NCBI GenBank assembly: GCA_049115715.1
Contig: JAGDZQ010000004.1
Span: 186,001-250,000, forward strand
Direction of reading: 5' to 3'
From: JAMZMI01 sp049115715
GTDB taxonomy: Bacteria > Bacteroidota > Bacteroidia > Cytophagales > Cyclobacteriaceae
DNA: 64,000 bases
The notes under the pieces are model-generated. The model worked only from the letters and a program-made list of their open reading frames with translations, was not told the origin of the DNA and ran no database searches. The position numbers were made by a program, and so were the translations under genes. Positions within the stretch are counted from its first letter, which is position 1, and every line of letters starts with the position of its first letter. This document shows, piece by piece, positions 1-9,639 of the stretch.

Positions 1-1
1 G

Positions 2-958
2 ATCGATACTATTGAAGTTAGCCCAGAGGGGAAATTTGAGCACTATGTCAAAATCACTGAGCCTAGCTTCCTAAGAATTAATTTCTACAATAAGATGGTA
101 GCGAACCTAATTTTGAATGGTACAGAAACCAACAAAATAGAAATTGCTTTGGATGCAGCTACCCCTACTACCAGACCTACCATATCAGGATCCAAAGAAA
201 CTGATCATCTCGCTGTATTTGACCGCTTAATTGATAATATGAGAGAAGATCAAAAGCTTATCGAATCTCAGAACCAGCAAGCTTCACTCAGACAAGACGA
301 AGCAGAAATGAAGGCTCTTTCAAATGAGTTTTTCACGCTTCTTGATGGTTTTTACGATGAGGTAAAAGCCTATTCTCATAAAATAAAACCTTCATTAGCT
401 GTTTTCTATGGTATAGGCACATTGAAGGTTGAAGATCACTTTGAGTTTTATGATAGCTTATCCAATTTTTACAATAAGGAACTTCCTGGTCACGTTTTTA
501 CGAAAAATTTGACAAGCCAGGTGGAGGCAGTTAGAGGTATTCCTTTGGGATCGATAGCACCCGAAATTTCACTTCCGACTCCAGATGGTGATATCCTTAC
601 TTTGAGCTCTTTGAGAGGAAACTACGTATTAGTAGATTTCTGGGCGGCATGGTGCAGACCGTGCAGAATGGAGAATCCCAACGTTGTTCGTGTGTATAAT
701 CAATACAAGGATAAGAACTTTGAGATATTGGGAGTTTCTTTGGATCGAGATAGAAAATCTTGGGTTAACGCTATAGAATCAGACGGACTGGAATGGTTAC
801 ATGTCTCAGATTTGAAGTACTTCAGATCGCAAGCAGCAGGGGATTATAAAATCAATGCAATTCCGGCTACTTATTTAATAGACCCTGAAGGACGAATACT
901 TGTAAAGGGACTTAGAGGAGCGAGTCTTGAAGCTAAATTGAAAGAAATTTTCGGATAA
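2..958 (+). CDS. TlpA/ResA-family thioredoxin with N-terminal DUF4369-like region, 5' truncated by window edge
   Basis: The frame is open from the first bases of the window through the ATG at 95, and the residues before that ATG read like the DUF4369 domain that precedes many Bacteroidetes TlpA proteins. The true start therefore lies outside the window. The C-terminal half is a thioredoxin fold with the redox motif WCRPC (cysteines encoded at 653-655 and 662-664) and a cis-proline region (AIPATYLID). Family members are exported and act as periplasmic thiol-disulfide reductases or peroxidases, often in cytochrome maturation or oxidative stress. The signal peptide cannot be seen because the N-terminus is missing. 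The LacI-type gene starts 23 bp downstream on the same strand. Substrate unknown. Confidence 0.88.
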   Translation: MDTIEVSPEGKFEHYVKITEPSFLRINFYNKMVANLILNGTETNKIEIALDAATPTTRPTISGSKETDHLAVFDRLIDNMREDQKLIESQNQQASLRQDEAEMKALSNEFFTLLDGFYDEVKAYSHKIKPSLAVFYGIGTLKVEDHFEFYDSLSNFYNKELPGHVFTKNLTSQVEAVRGIPLGSIAPEISLPTPDGDILTLSSLRGNYVLVDFWAAWCRPCRMENPNVVRVYNQYKDKNFEILGVSLDRDRKSWVNAIESDGLEWLHVSDLKYFRSQAAGDYKINAIPATYLIDPEGRILVKGLRGASLEAKLKEIFG

Positions 959-981
959 TTTGAACAGAATAACTACCTCTT

Positions 982-1959
982 GTGTCGGTCACAATTAAAG
1001 ATATAGCCAGAGAAATAGGAGTATCGGCATCTACTGTATCTAGAATTCTCAATGATAAGAGCGTTCAGAATAAAAAACTGATTCAAAGAGTCAAAGACAA
1101 AGCCAAGGAGCTTAATTATCAGGTAAATACTGCGGCGGCAGGTCTTCGAACTAATAGGACTAAACTTATAGGGATAGTAGTTCCTGAAATCAGTAATGAT
1201 TTTTTTGCTGAAATCCTTTCTGGGGTGGAGGAAGCATCAGAAGCAAATGGATACAATCTGCTAATCTGTCAATCAAACGAGTCAGAAGAAAAGGAACGAA
1301 AATTGATCCGCTCTCTCATATCCTGCAATGTCGAGGGAATTTTGATCTCTAGTTCAATAGATGATGAAGACGAGGAAATAGGGACAGAAGCTCTTTCAGC
1401 GGGAAAGAAAGTCGTTCTTTTTGATCGTGTCCCTGCTGGGGCTAAACTGCCTTTTGTAACGATACAAGATTACGATGGTTCATATAAAGTAACCAAGCAC
1501 GTATTGGAGCAAGGAAGGAAAAAGCTTCTTTATCATGGAATGGATAGAAAACTCACCAATGACAAAGAACGCTTAAGAGGAGTGAAGGAAGCTTTGAAGG
1601 AGAATGGGATACATGAAGTTGATACCTTTTATAATGAAGACTCAGTCACATTTATTGATAAAGTACTGGAAGGGAAGTATGATGCTTTGGTTTGCTATAA
1701 TGATGATCTCGCATCACAAGATATGGCTCAACTAGGAAATAGCGGAGTGAAAATTCCAGGCGATTTAATGGTTACCGGCTTTGATAACCGGTCTATATGC
1801 ACATTGATTTCACCAACCCTGACAACCATCAATCATTCGACTAGAGATTTAGGTCGACGTGCCTTTGAAATGCTGTTCTCTATGCTTGAGTCAGAAGAAA
1901 GTGTTGAAAACGAGGTTATTCCTGCTGAGTTGATTATAAGAGAATCAACCAGCACATGA
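982..1959 (+). CDS. LacI-family transcriptional regulator
   Basis: A 325-residue protein with an N-terminal LacI helix-turn-helix (about residues 3-50; motif VTIKDIAREIGVSASTVSR) and a periplasmic-binding-protein-like effector domain (about 60-322). The start is GTG at 982, because the HTH begins only three residues later and no ATG lies upstream in frame. It sits directly before galE, an aldo/keto reductase and, further on, galK, which suggests control of galactose or galactan catabolism. This is inference; no operator was identified. The effector is probably a sugar. Confidence 0.9.
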   Translation: MSVTIKDIAREIGVSASTVSRILNDKSVQNKKLIQRVKDKAKELNYQVNTAAAGLRTNRTKLIGIVVPEISNDFFAEILSGVEEASEANGYNLLICQSNESEEKERKLIRSLISCNVEGILISSSIDDEDEEIGTEALSAGKKVVLFDRVPAGAKLPFVTIQDYDGSYKVTKHVLEQGRKKLLYHGMDRKLTNDKERLRGVKEALKENGIHEVDTFYNEDSVTFIDKVLEGKYDALVCYNDDLASQDMAQLGNSGVKIPGDLMVTGFDNRSICTLISPTLTTINHSTRDLGRRAFEMLFSMLESEESVENEVIPAELIIRESTST

Positions 1960-1991
1960 TTTTTTATAATTTTAAATAAAACATAAAACAA

Positions 1992-3008
1992 ATGAGTACC
2001 ATTTTAGTATCAGGGGGAGTTGGGTTTATAGGTTCACATACTGTAGTGTCACTGATTGAGTCAGGATACGATGTTGTAATTGTAGATGACCTATCTAATA
2101 CGAAAATAGACCTGCTTGAAGGTATTAAGAAGATTACAGGAAAGAACCCTAAGTTCTATGAGGGGGATTTGAAAGATGCACCATTTGTTAGTACTGTTTT
2201 TAAAGAAAATAAAATAGATGCTATCATTCATTTTGCAGCAAGCAAAGCAGTGGGTGAGTCCGTGCAACAACCTCTTAAGTATTATAAGAACAACTTTCTT
2301 GGGATGATCCATTTGTTGGAATTTGCATCTACTCAAGACATTCCATTCGTTTTTTCATCTTCATGTACCGTATATGGGACACCTGATAAATTGCCTGTGA
2401 CTGAACAAACACCTGTAAAACCTGCCAATTCTCCTTATGGAAATACGAAGCAGGTAGGTGAAGAAATTATACGAGATACTGTAAATGCTACTGAAAATTT
2501 CAATGCCATTTTGCTTCGATATTTTAACCCAATAGGTGCACACGAATCATCCGAATTGGGAGAGCTTCCATTGGGCGTTCCTAATAACTTAGTTCCATAT
2601 CTGCTACAAGTAGCTGCGGGCGAGCGAGAATCTTTATCTGTTTTTGGAGATGATTATAATACTGTAGATGGAACATGTGTCCGCGACTATATACATGTTG
2701 TCGATTTAGCGGAAGCGCATGTGATTGCTGTAGGGAGAATGCTGGAAGGGAAGAATAAGTCGAAATGCGAAGTTTTTAATTTAGGAACCGGTCAGGGAAA
2801 TAGTGTTTTGGAGTTGATACAATCATTTGAAAAAGTAAATGATGTAAAACTTAACTATAAAATAGTGGATAGAAGAGCTGGAGATGTAGAGGAGATTTAT
2901 GCTGATACCACTTACGCCAACGACGAACTTGGGTGGAAAACCAAGCTCAACTTAGAAGATATGCTGCGATCCGCTTGGAACTGGCAAAAAAAACTCTCTA
3001 ACCTTTGA
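1992..3008 (+). CDS. galE: UDP-glucose 4-epimerase
   Basis: A 338-residue extended short-chain dehydrogenase. The Rossmann motif GGVGFIGSH is at residues 8-16, the catalytic Ser/Thr region reads SSSCTVYG, and the catalytic YxxxK is YGNTK beginning at Y149. Family members interconvert UDP-glucose and UDP-galactose (Leloir pathway) in the cytoplasm using bound NAD+. It lies 32 bp after the LacI regulator and one base before the aldo/keto reductase, so it is probably co-transcribed with both. With galK downstream it completes part of a galactose route that fits the agarases in this window. Length is typical of GalE. Confidence 0.95.
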   Translation: MSTILVSGGVGFIGSHTVVSLIESGYDVVIVDDLSNTKIDLLEGIKKITGKNPKFYEGDLKDAPFVSTVFKENKIDAIIHFAASKAVGESVQQPLKYYKNNFLGMIHLLEFASTQDIPFVFSSSCTVYGTPDKLPVTEQTPVKPANSPYGNTKQVGEEIIRDTVNATENFNAILLRYFNPIGAHESSELGELPLGVPNNLVPYLLQVAAGERESLSVFGDDYNTVDGTCVRDYIHVVDLAEAHVIAVGRMLEGKNKSKCEVFNLGTGQGNSVLELIQSFEKVNDVKLNYKIVDRRAGDVEEIYADTTYANDELGWKTKLNLEDMLRSAWNWQKKLSNL

Positions 3009-3009
3009 G

Positions 3010-4032
3010 ATGGAAATTATGCAAATCGGAGATAAAGCAATTACGCCAGAAAGGAAGGCACACGGGCTCAGATATGAGCAGATGAAGTACAATAGATGTG
3101 GGAAAAGCGGAGTGCTTCTTCCTGCAATTTCGCTGGGCTTGTGGCACAACTTTGGAGGGATAGATGATTTTGAGAATGGAAGAGATATTCTGAGAACAGC
3201 ATTCGATCTTGGTATTGTGCATCTTGATTTGGCAAATAACTACGGACCTCCTTACGGTTCTGCTGAGGAGAATTTCGGTAAAATATACAAGCAAGACTTC
3301 CTCCCGTTTAGAGATGAGCTATTCATCTCTACCAAGGCAGGTTATGATATGTGGCAGGGTCCCTATGGAAATTACGGCTCTCGCAAATATCTGATTTCTA
3401 GTTTGGATCAGAGTCTTAAGCGAATGGGTTTGGACTATGTTGACCTTTTCTACCATCATAGGCCTGATTACGAAACTCCACTGGAAGAAACCATGATTGC
3501 GCTTTCGGATATCGTTCGTCAGGGAAAAGCACTTTACGTTGGGATATCAAATTATAAGGCTGACGAGACAGCTGAAGCATCTAAGATTCTCAAAGAGTTG
3601 AAAGTTCCCTTCATCATTCATCAAGCTAGATATTCGATTTTGGATAGATGGGTAGAGGAGAAACTACTAAGTACACTTGGGGAAGAAGGGCTTGGCTGCA
3701 TTGCGTTTTCCCCGCTTGCGCAAGGCTTACTTACAGATAGATATTTGGATGGTATTCCTAAAGACTCACGAGCTGCAAAATCGATGACTTATCTCAATGA
3801 AGACACTGTGAATAGTTCTATTCAAAAAGTGATTGGTCTAGCTTCGGTAGCAAAAGAAAGAGGTCAAAAGATCTCCGAGATGGCGATAGCTTGGCTGCTT
3901 AGCAGGCCGAACGTAGCTTCCGTCCTTATCGGAGCAAGTTCCTCAGCACAATTAAAAGAAAACGTAGGCTCTTTGAACCAACTCTCCTTTACATCAGAAG
4001 AACTGGATTTAATAGATAAGTACTCTTTGTAA
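3010..4032 (+). CDS. Aldo/keto reductase (YghZ / L-glyceraldehyde 3-phosphate reductase-like)
   Basis: A 340-residue TIM-barrel aldo/keto reductase. The catalytic tetrad is visible: Asp and Tyr in LDLANNYG, Lys in ISTKAGY and His in FYHHRPD. The C-terminal NADPH-binding segment (VLIGASSSAQLKEN) is also typical. It resembles the YghZ/voltage-gated K+ channel beta-subunit-like branch. It starts one base after the galE stop. A second in-frame ATG four codons later is an equally possible start. The substrate is an aldehyde, possibly sugar-derived given the galactose genes around it, but it is not defined by sequence. Confidence 0.9.
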   Translation: MEIMQIGDKAITPERKAHGLRYEQMKYNRCGKSGVLLPAISLGLWHNFGGIDDFENGRDILRTAFDLGIVHLDLANNYGPPYGSAEENFGKIYKQDFLPFRDELFISTKAGYDMWQGPYGNYGSRKYLISSLDQSLKRMGLDYVDLFYHHRPDYETPLEETMIALSDIVRQGKALYVGISNYKADETAEASKILKELKVPFIIHQARYSILDRWVEEKLLSTLGEEGLGCIAFSPLAQGLLTDRYLDGIPKDSRAAKSMTYLNEDTVNSSIQKVIGLASVAKERGQKISEMAIAWLLSRPNVASVLIGASSSAQLKENVGSLNQLSFTSEELDLIDKYSL

Positions 4033-4117
4033 ATTCTTTAGAAATAAAATAATCTATATCTGGAGTTGTAGAGACACGATATATAAGTGATATTCGTTTA
4101 TACAAATTAAAAACCTC

Positions 4118-4702
4118 ATGAAAAAAATAACGATTCTTTGCCTATCCATTCTTATTTCATCTGTTTGCTTTGGTCAAGCAAAAGCAGAATTTGGTTTAAA
4201 AGGCGGGTTAAATCTAGCAAGCTTGTCCTCGGATGTTAAGACAGTTGACCTAAGTGGCAAGACCGGCTATCATTTTGGAGGATATGCTTTAATAAAAGTA
4301 TTGAGTTTCGGTATTCAGCCGGAGATTCTTTATTCTACCAAGGGAACCACAATCTCATTAAAAAATGTAGCAGGAGACTTTTCTCAAGACTACACATATC
4401 TCGATATTCCTGTGATGTTCAAGTTGTATACTGTTGCAGGGCTTAATGTTCAAGCAGGGCCGCAATTTGGTATGTTACTTTCCACAAGCGGAAAAAACGC
4501 CGATGGATCAAAAATTTCGAAATCCGATTTTAAAAGTTCAGACACAAGTGCTGCTTTTGGATTAGGCTGGGACGCACCATTTGGTTTGAATCTAACAGCA
4601 AGATACGTTTTAGGATTATCAGATATAGGCAAATCTGCAGAACTGAAAAATCGTACTTTTCAACTATCAGTAGGATTTAGACTGGCAGGCTTGGGTAAAT
4701 AG
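4118..4702 (+). CDS. Outer-membrane beta-barrel protein (OMP_b-brl_2 / PorT-like)
   Basis: A 194-residue protein with a signal peptide (MKKITILCLSILISSVCFGQ, cleavage after about residue 20). Short amphipathic strands follow and the protein ends with an aromatic-rich strand, as in small eight-stranded Bacteroidetes barrels. The opening FGLKGGLNLA is typical of this family. Function unknown; such proteins are abundant outer-membrane components. It is monocistronic: a gap with no obvious coding lies upstream and a strong terminator follows. Confidence 0.85.
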   Translation: MKKITILCLSILISSVCFGQAKAEFGLKGGLNLASLSSDVKTVDLSGKTGYHFGGYALIKVLSFGIQPEILYSTKGTTISLKNVAGDFSQDYTYLDIPVMFKLYTVAGLNVQAGPQFGMLLSTSGKNADGSKISKSDFKSSDTSAAFGLGWDAPFGLNLTARYVLGLSDIGKSAELKNRTFQLSVGFRLAGLGK

Positions 4703-4725
4703 AGTTTTAGGTTTTAAGAAGTTAT

Positions 4726-4773
4726 AAAGGCTTGTTGTGTTTTGGAATGCCCATTCACGATAAGCCTTTTTTA
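4726..4773 (+). terminator. Rho-independent terminator after the small OMP gene
   Basis: The left arm begins at 4726 (AAAGGCTTG then TTGTG) and pairs with CACGA T AAGCCTTT ending near 4769. This gives 14 nearly continuous pairs including two G-U wobbles, a 16-nt loop, and a run of T immediately after. It should end transcription of the barrel gene and insulate the following CoA-transferase gene. Confidence 0.8.
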
Positions 4774-4860
4774 TCAATAAAACTTATGATTTTTGTCAGT
4801 GAGATAAGTCAGTCATGCAGGGAGCTTTGCTCGTATAATTAAAAGATAAAGATCATATCT

Positions 4861-6138
4861 ATGAGTAAGCAAGCAAAGTCCCCAATCGAAGCAGTTAGCT
4901 CAATCCAATCAGGAGAACATGTTTTTATTCATACGGCGGGAGCTACTCCGCTGGCCCTCGTTCAAGGCTTAACTGATCGTGCTAGTGAGCTTAGAGATGT
5001 GAAGATTTATCACATGCATACAGAAGGGCCAGCTCCATATACAGATGATAAGTACGCTGATAACTTTCAGGTAAACTCCCTCTTTATTGGTGCCAATGTA
5101 CGCGATGCAGTAAACAGAGGACGCACTGATTTCATTCCTAGTTTTTTTAGTGAAGTGCCACTTATGTTTAGAAATGGGGTTATTCCAATTGATGTGGCTT
5201 TGATTCAGGTTTCCCCTCCAGATAAACATGGATACTGCTCGCTTGGGATTTCTGTTGATACTACCAAGGCGGCAGTAGATTCTGCTAAAAAAGTAATCGC
5301 TCAGATCAATCCCAAAATGCCACGAACACATGGAGATGGGCTTCTGCACATAAGCACCTTTGAGAGCTATATAGAACAAGAGCAAGACTTACCAGAAATA
5401 CCTCCGCACACCATTTCTGACGAAGAGAAAAAGATAGGAGAAAATATCGCAGGAATAATAGAGGATGGAGCCACTTTACAAATGGGAATTGGAGCAATAC
5501 CGGATGCAGTTCTATCCTGTTTAGGAAATCATAAAGACTTGGGAGTTCATACAGAGATGTTTTCCGATGGAGTTCTTCCTTTAATTGAGAGCGGAGTTAT
5601 TAACAATAAGAAGAAGACTAAACACAAAGATGTATTGGTCTCAGGCTTTTTGATGGGTTCGAAAAAACTCTACGAATTTGTAGATGATAACCCGCTAATA
5701 AGAATGCTTGATATTCAGTATGTGAATGACACCTCTGTTATTAGAAAACTTCCGAAAATGACAAGTGTCAATAGTGCAATAGAGATTGACATTACAGGTC
5801 AGGTGTGTGCAGACTCGATAGGAACGAGAATGTTTAGTGGGGTAGGCGGTCAGATGGATTTTATCAGAGGTGCATCATTGTCTCCAGGAGGAAAACCTAT
5901 TATAGCACTTACTTCTACAACTAAAAGAAACGAGTCCAAAATAATACCATTCTTAAAAGAAGGTGCAGGTGTTGTCACGACAAGAGCTCATATACACTAT
6001 GTTGCTACAGAGTATGGTATAGCAGACCTATATGGAAAAAACCTTAGAGAGCGAGCAAAAGAAATGATCCGAATTTCACACCCAGATCATCAAGAGATGT
6101 TAGAAAAAGCAGCTTTTGAGCGCTTCAAAAGATTTTAA
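4861..6138 (+). CDS. Acetyl-CoA hydrolase/transferase family protein (4-hydroxybutyrate CoA-transferase-like)
   Basis: A 425-residue member of the Cat1/AcetylCoA_hydro family, with both domains present. The expected catalytic glutamate lies in HTEMFSDG (E232), and the glycine-rich loop near the C-terminal half is GVGGQMDFIRGA. Family enzymes move CoA between acetyl-CoA and short organic acids such as butyrate, 4-hydroxybutyrate or succinate. It converges with the minus-strand ThuA gene, and the two coding regions overlap by 4 bp at their stop codons. The acceptor acid cannot be told from sequence. Confidence 0.88.
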   Translation: MSKQAKSPIEAVSSIQSGEHVFIHTAGATPLALVQGLTDRASELRDVKIYHMHTEGPAPYTDDKYADNFQVNSLFIGANVRDAVNRGRTDFIPSFFSEVPLMFRNGVIPIDVALIQVSPPDKHGYCSLGISVDTTKAAVDSAKKVIAQINPKMPRTHGDGLLHISTFESYIEQEQDLPEIPPHTISDEEKKIGENIAGIIEDGATLQMGIGAIPDAVLSCLGNHKDLGVHTEMFSDGVLPLIESGVINNKKKTKHKDVLVSGFLMGSKKLYEFVDDNPLIRMLDIQYVNDTSVIRKLPKMTSVNSAIEIDITGQVCADSIGTRMFSGVGGQMDFIRGASLSPGGKPIIALTSTTKRNESKIIPFLKEGAGVVTTRAHIHYVATEYGIADLYGKNLRERAKEMIRISHPDHQEMLEKAAFERFKRF

Positions 6139-6953
6139 GATTTTTTGTAAATCGGGCTGATCCACTTTTCAGCTGGCATGTACTTGCTTGCGCTTGACCA
6201 TTTTATGCCTCTTTTTATGATTTCTATAGCTCCTGGCACCTCAGTGACATGATTAAGGTTGTGACCTAAGGAAGTATAAAAAATCCTCCCCTTTCCATAC
6301 ATCTTTTTCCAGGCCACAGGCATTACACAACCATCAATCCAGCTGGCATGATCTCCACTAAACTGTGTAGTTGCCAATACCTTCACATTGGGGTCCACAT
6401 GCATGTAGTATTGCTCGCTTTTCATATCAAAGTCACTGATGTCCGCTGTGATCTCATCTTCCTGATCAATAATATTTACTTTGTAGTCAACCACCCCACC
6501 CGGATGAGAAACCCACTGGCCTCCAGTCATAAATTGATATTCCACATTGTTTCGGAAAGCGTCACACATGCCACCATGCCATCCTGCCATGCCTGTACCC
6601 TTTCTCACGGCCCTTATTAGCCCTTTTTCCTGCTCTTTGGTAATACTGGACATGGTGTATACTTGAATTACGAGATCAATAGAATCCATAAACTCTGGAT
6701 AGGTATAAGGTTCCAGATCGTCAAATACCTCAACAGTTGCTCCCTCTTCCTGCATCCATGGCACCATATAATCCCTAAACTTGACAGGTTGGTGACCTGG
6801 CCATCCTCCATGAATAAATAGCACTTTTCTTCCTTCCAGAGAAGGCAAAGCATTAGCTTGGTGTATTCTTGATTCAGAAAGAAGAGGTTTTGCAAGTAAA
6901 CCGCCAGCTGCTACTAAAAGTGATTTGTTTAAAAAGGATCTGCGTGAGTTCAT
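6135..6953 (-). CDS. Tat-exported ThuA-like (trehalose-utilisation fold) protein
   Basis: A 272-residue protein beginning with a twin-arginine-type signal (SRRSFLNKSLLVAAGGLLA). A ThuA/GATase1-like domain follows (VLFIHGGWPGH, then GMAGWHGGMCDAF, then a C-terminal ARGININE-poor GRIFYTSLGH segment). In marine Bacteroidetes such proteins are often encoded with polysaccharide or sugar catabolism genes, and their exact reaction is mostly unknown. It is transcribed toward the CoA-transferase gene. The 285-bp gap on its other side separates it from galK and holds no gene. Confidence 0.85.
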   Translation of the reverse strand: MNSRRSFLNKSLLVAAGGLLAKPLLSESRIHQANALPSLEGRKVLFIHGGWPGHQPVKFRDYMVPWMQEEGATVEVFDDLEPYTYPEFMDSIDLVIQVYTMSSITKEQEKGLIRAVRKGTGMAGWHGGMCDAFRNNVEYQFMTGGQWVSHPGGVVDYKVNIIDQEDEITADISDFDMKSEQYYMHVDPNVKVLATTQFSGDHASWIDGCVMPVAWKKMYGKGRIFYTSLGHNLNHVTEVPGAIEIIKRGIKWSSASKYMPAEKWISPIYKKS

Positions 6954-7238
6954 CTATATCGTTGTTTTTATATCGAAATCGTTCAAATATAGTATAATTT
7001 GTAGTCCATCAAACCTATTTTGAATAGATATTGTCATTTTGACTATATCCATCCTTTCCTTTTTTTTGATAATTCTTTTTTGATAAGAAAATGCAAAGAT
7101 TTCGCATCTTTAAGGATTATTTGAGAATCTCGTAATTGGGAATATTGTCAATATCAAAGAGGCTATTAAGTTTCGGTCATTTTGATGATAGTAACCATCG
7201 GAGCTTCTTTTTTCTGCAAACAACTAAAACGATTAAAG

Positions 7239-8414
7239 ATGAGTGACGGAAGGGAATTTACTTTCGAGGAATTGAGGGATATGTTCAATACTAAATTTGG
7301 GAGAGCACCGCTTTTGGTCAATGCTCCCGGACGTATCAATTTGATAGGAGAACATACTGATTATAATGACGGATTTGTCCTTCCTGCTGCTGTTGATAAA
7401 AGTGTGAAGATTGCCATTGCTAAAAATGGAACTTCAAAAGTTCACTTAAGCGCACTGGATCTAGATAGAACTTATGATTTTGATATCTCAGACGAGCTTG
7501 TGCCCGGTAAAGTTGGCTGGGCTAATTATTTTCTTGGAGTTATTGATCAAATAAGAAAAAAAGGAGCCACAATCGATCAAGGATTCGATTTGATATTTTC
7601 TAGCAATGTTCCTTTAGGTGCAGGAATGTCATCTTCAGCAGCTATTGAATCTGGATTTGGTTACGCACTTACAGAATTATTTGGTTTAGGTTTTACGAAA
7701 GTAGAAATCGCTAAGATTGGTCAACTTGCAGAACATACATTTGCAGGAGTGATGTGTGGTATTATGGATCAGTTTGCCTCATCCATGGGAAAAAACGATC
7801 ATGTGATCAGACTCGATTGTCGGTCATTAGAATATGAATATTTTCCTGCGGAATTCGGAGATTACAAGCTGCTATTATTCGACTCAAAGGTGAAGCATAA
7901 CCTAGCCAGTTCAGAGTACAATGTGAGAAGGCAGCAATGTGAAGAAGGTGTAGCCGAATTACAAAAGATAAACCCGGATATAAAATCGCTTAGAGATGCA
8001 AGCATCAATGAGCTTGAGCAAATCAAGGGCAAGGTAGATAGCAAGGTTTATGATCGCTGCGAGTATATGATTGCAGAGATTCAAAGAGTACTAGATACAT
8101 GTGATGCACTGAAAAGCCACGATATTGAAACCGTAGGGAAGTTAATGTTCGAAACTCACTTTGGACTGAGTGAGAAATATGAAGTTTCATGTTCTGAACT
8201 AGATGAGCTTGTTCGCTTGGCAAAAGAAAATAGTGGAGTGATTGGTGCGCGAATGATGGGTGGAGGATTCGGAGGCTGCACAATCAATCTGGTACATAAA
8301 GACGAAGTGGACAATGTAATCAAGTCTGTTAGTAAAGGGTATTTGAAGTCTATAAATGTTGAAACGGAGGTTTATCAAGTAGATATTTCTGATGGAGTAG
8401 GTCTACATCAATAA
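7239..8414 (+). CDS. galK: Galactokinase
   Basis: A GHMP kinase of about 391 residues. The galactokinase signature GRINLIGEHTDYNDGF is near the N-terminus, the ATP-binding loop is PLGAGMSSSAA, and the C-terminal GHMP motif is GGGFGGC. The ATG at 7239 is preferred over the in-frame ATG at 7182 because it leaves the usual short N-terminus before the signature, and the extra 19 residues do not look like the family. It phosphorylates galactose to galactose-1-phosphate in the cytoplasm. Its stop overlaps the next start (TAATG), suggesting translational coupling with the FGE-type gene. Confidence 0.94.
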   Translation: MSDGREFTFEELRDMFNTKFGRAPLLVNAPGRINLIGEHTDYNDGFVLPAAVDKSVKIAIAKNGTSKVHLSALDLDRTYDFDISDELVPGKVGWANYFLGVIDQIRKKGATIDQGFDLIFSSNVPLGAGMSSSAAIESGFGYALTELFGLGFTKVEIAKIGQLAEHTFAGVMCGIMDQFASSMGKNDHVIRLDCRSLEYEYFPAEFGDYKLLLFDSKVKHNLASSEYNVRRQQCEEGVAELQKINPDIKSLRDASINELEQIKGKVDSKVYDRCEYMIAEIQRVLDTCDALKSHDIETVGKLMFETHFGLSEKYEVSCSELDELVRLAKENSGVIGARMMGGGFGGCTINLVHKDEVDNVIKSVSKGYLKSINVETEVYQVDISDGVGLHQ

Positions 8415-9505
8415 TGGAAATGGTTCATACTTTCTTACTCCTGAAAAGACCACTTGCCGGATACCTCAGTTTATTTATTCTTGCTTTATTCTTTCAAATT
8501 GGATGTTCATCTCCATCTAAGACTAAATCTCAAGAAGTAGATTCTAAGCAGATATCAGAAGGACAAGTGCCAGAAGGAATGGTGTTTATTTCTTCTGGCA
8601 CATTTCAGATGGGAGGAAAATCAGAACAGGCTTACAAAGACGAATTCCCTGTTCATAAAGTGACCGTTTCAGGTTTCTACATAGATGTTGCCGAAGTTAC
8701 AAATTCGGAGTTTGCAAAGTTTTGTGATGAGACCGGATACCTTACGATCGCAGAGAGGGATATAGATTGGGAAGAGATGAAATCTCAGGTTCCTCCAGGA
8801 ACACCAAAACCACCAGATTCAGTGTTACAGGCAGGATCGCTTGTCTTTAAACAGCAGGACGGTCCTGTAAATCTCAACGATTACTCTCAGTGGTGGGAAT
8901 GGAAGATTGGTGCGAATTGGAAACACCCAACAGGACCGGAGAGTACCTTAGAAGGATTAGAAAATCACCCCGTGGTACACGTATCATGGGATGATGCCAA
9001 AGCTTACGCTGAATGGGCAGGAAAACGGTTGCCAACTGAAGCGGAATGGGAGTGGGCTTCAATGGGAGGGAGTACCAATGCTAAATACCCTTGGGGAAAT
9101 GAATCGATTGAAAATGCCTCTGATAAGGCTAATTTCTGGCAAGGGAAATTTCCATACCAAAACTATCTTCTAGATGGGTTTGCAGCTACAGCCCCTGTTA
9201 AATCATTTCCTCCAAATGGTTACGGACTTTATGATATGGCCGGGAACGTATGGGAGTGGTGTGAGGATAAGTATGACGCCAATACCTATAGTCAGTATAA
9301 AGGTCAAGAGGAGATTGTAGACCCGGCAGGCTCAGAAAATTATTACGACCCCAGAGAACCCTATTCTCCCAAACATGTCGTTCGAGGAGGTTCTTTCTTA
9401 TGCAATGATAGTTATTGCAGCGGCTATCGGGTAGCTAGAAGAATGAGCTCAAGCAAAGACTCTGGATTCAATCATGCAGGATTCAGATGCGTTAAAGATC
9501 TGTAA
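8414..9505 (+). CDS. Formylglycine-generating enzyme (sulfatase-modifying factor), predicted lipoprotein
   Basis: A 363-residue protein. A hydrophobic signal ends in a lipobox-like QIGC near residue 31. An FGE-sulfatase domain follows (GMVFISSGTFQMGG through GFRC). Both active-site cysteines of true FGE are present in LCNDSYC (C330 and C335), so this should convert a sulfatase Cys to formylglycine and not be a degenerate C-type-lectin-like relative. It overlaps galK by one base. Together with galE/galK and the GH16/GH50 enzymes, it points to growth on sulfated red-algal galactans. No sulfatase gene is in the window. Confidence 0.88.
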   Translation: MEMVHTFLLLKRPLAGYLSLFILALFFQIGCSSPSKTKSQEVDSKQISEGQVPEGMVFISSGTFQMGGKSEQAYKDEFPVHKVTVSGFYIDVAEVTNSEFAKFCDETGYLTIAERDIDWEEMKSQVPPGTPKPPDSVLQAGSLVFKQQDGPVNLNDYSQWWEWKIGANWKHPTGPESTLEGLENHPVVHVSWDDAKAYAEWAGKRLPTEAEWEWASMGGSTNAKYPWGNESIENASDKANFWQGKFPYQNYLLDGFAATAPVKSFPPNGYGLYDMAGNVWEWCEDKYDANTYSQYKGQEEIVDPAGSENYYDPREPYSPKHVVRGGSFLCNDSYCSGYRVARRMSSSKDSGFNHAGFRCVKDL

Positions 9506-9610
9506 ACAAACTCTTTTCATTATTGTAAAATCCTCAATTTCGCTATTGCCATTGCAGTTGGATTAAAACATCCGCAAATACGTAGATTGATTTTTGATAT
9601 TAAGTATAAA

Positions 9611-9626
9611 TACGTAATTTTACGTA
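9611..9626 (+). promoter_or_regulatory. Predicted FNR-like operator upstream of nirB (TACGT-N6-ACGTA)
   Basis: The 16-mer is TACGTAATTTTACGTA: perfect TACGT/ACGTA half-sites with a 6-bp spacer, the geometry of CRP-family sites. An identical 16-mer lies upstream of the FNR-like regulator gene. Extra TACGTA hexamers lie at 9579-9584 and at 9635-9640, the latter overlapping the nirB ATG. The centre is only about 21 bp from the start codon. Confidence 0.75.
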
Positions 9627-9639
9627 AATTATACTACGT

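Noticed and set aside
4969..5385. 138-codon minus-strand frame in the CoA-transferase gene
   Set aside because: Antisense shadow of a strong coding region.
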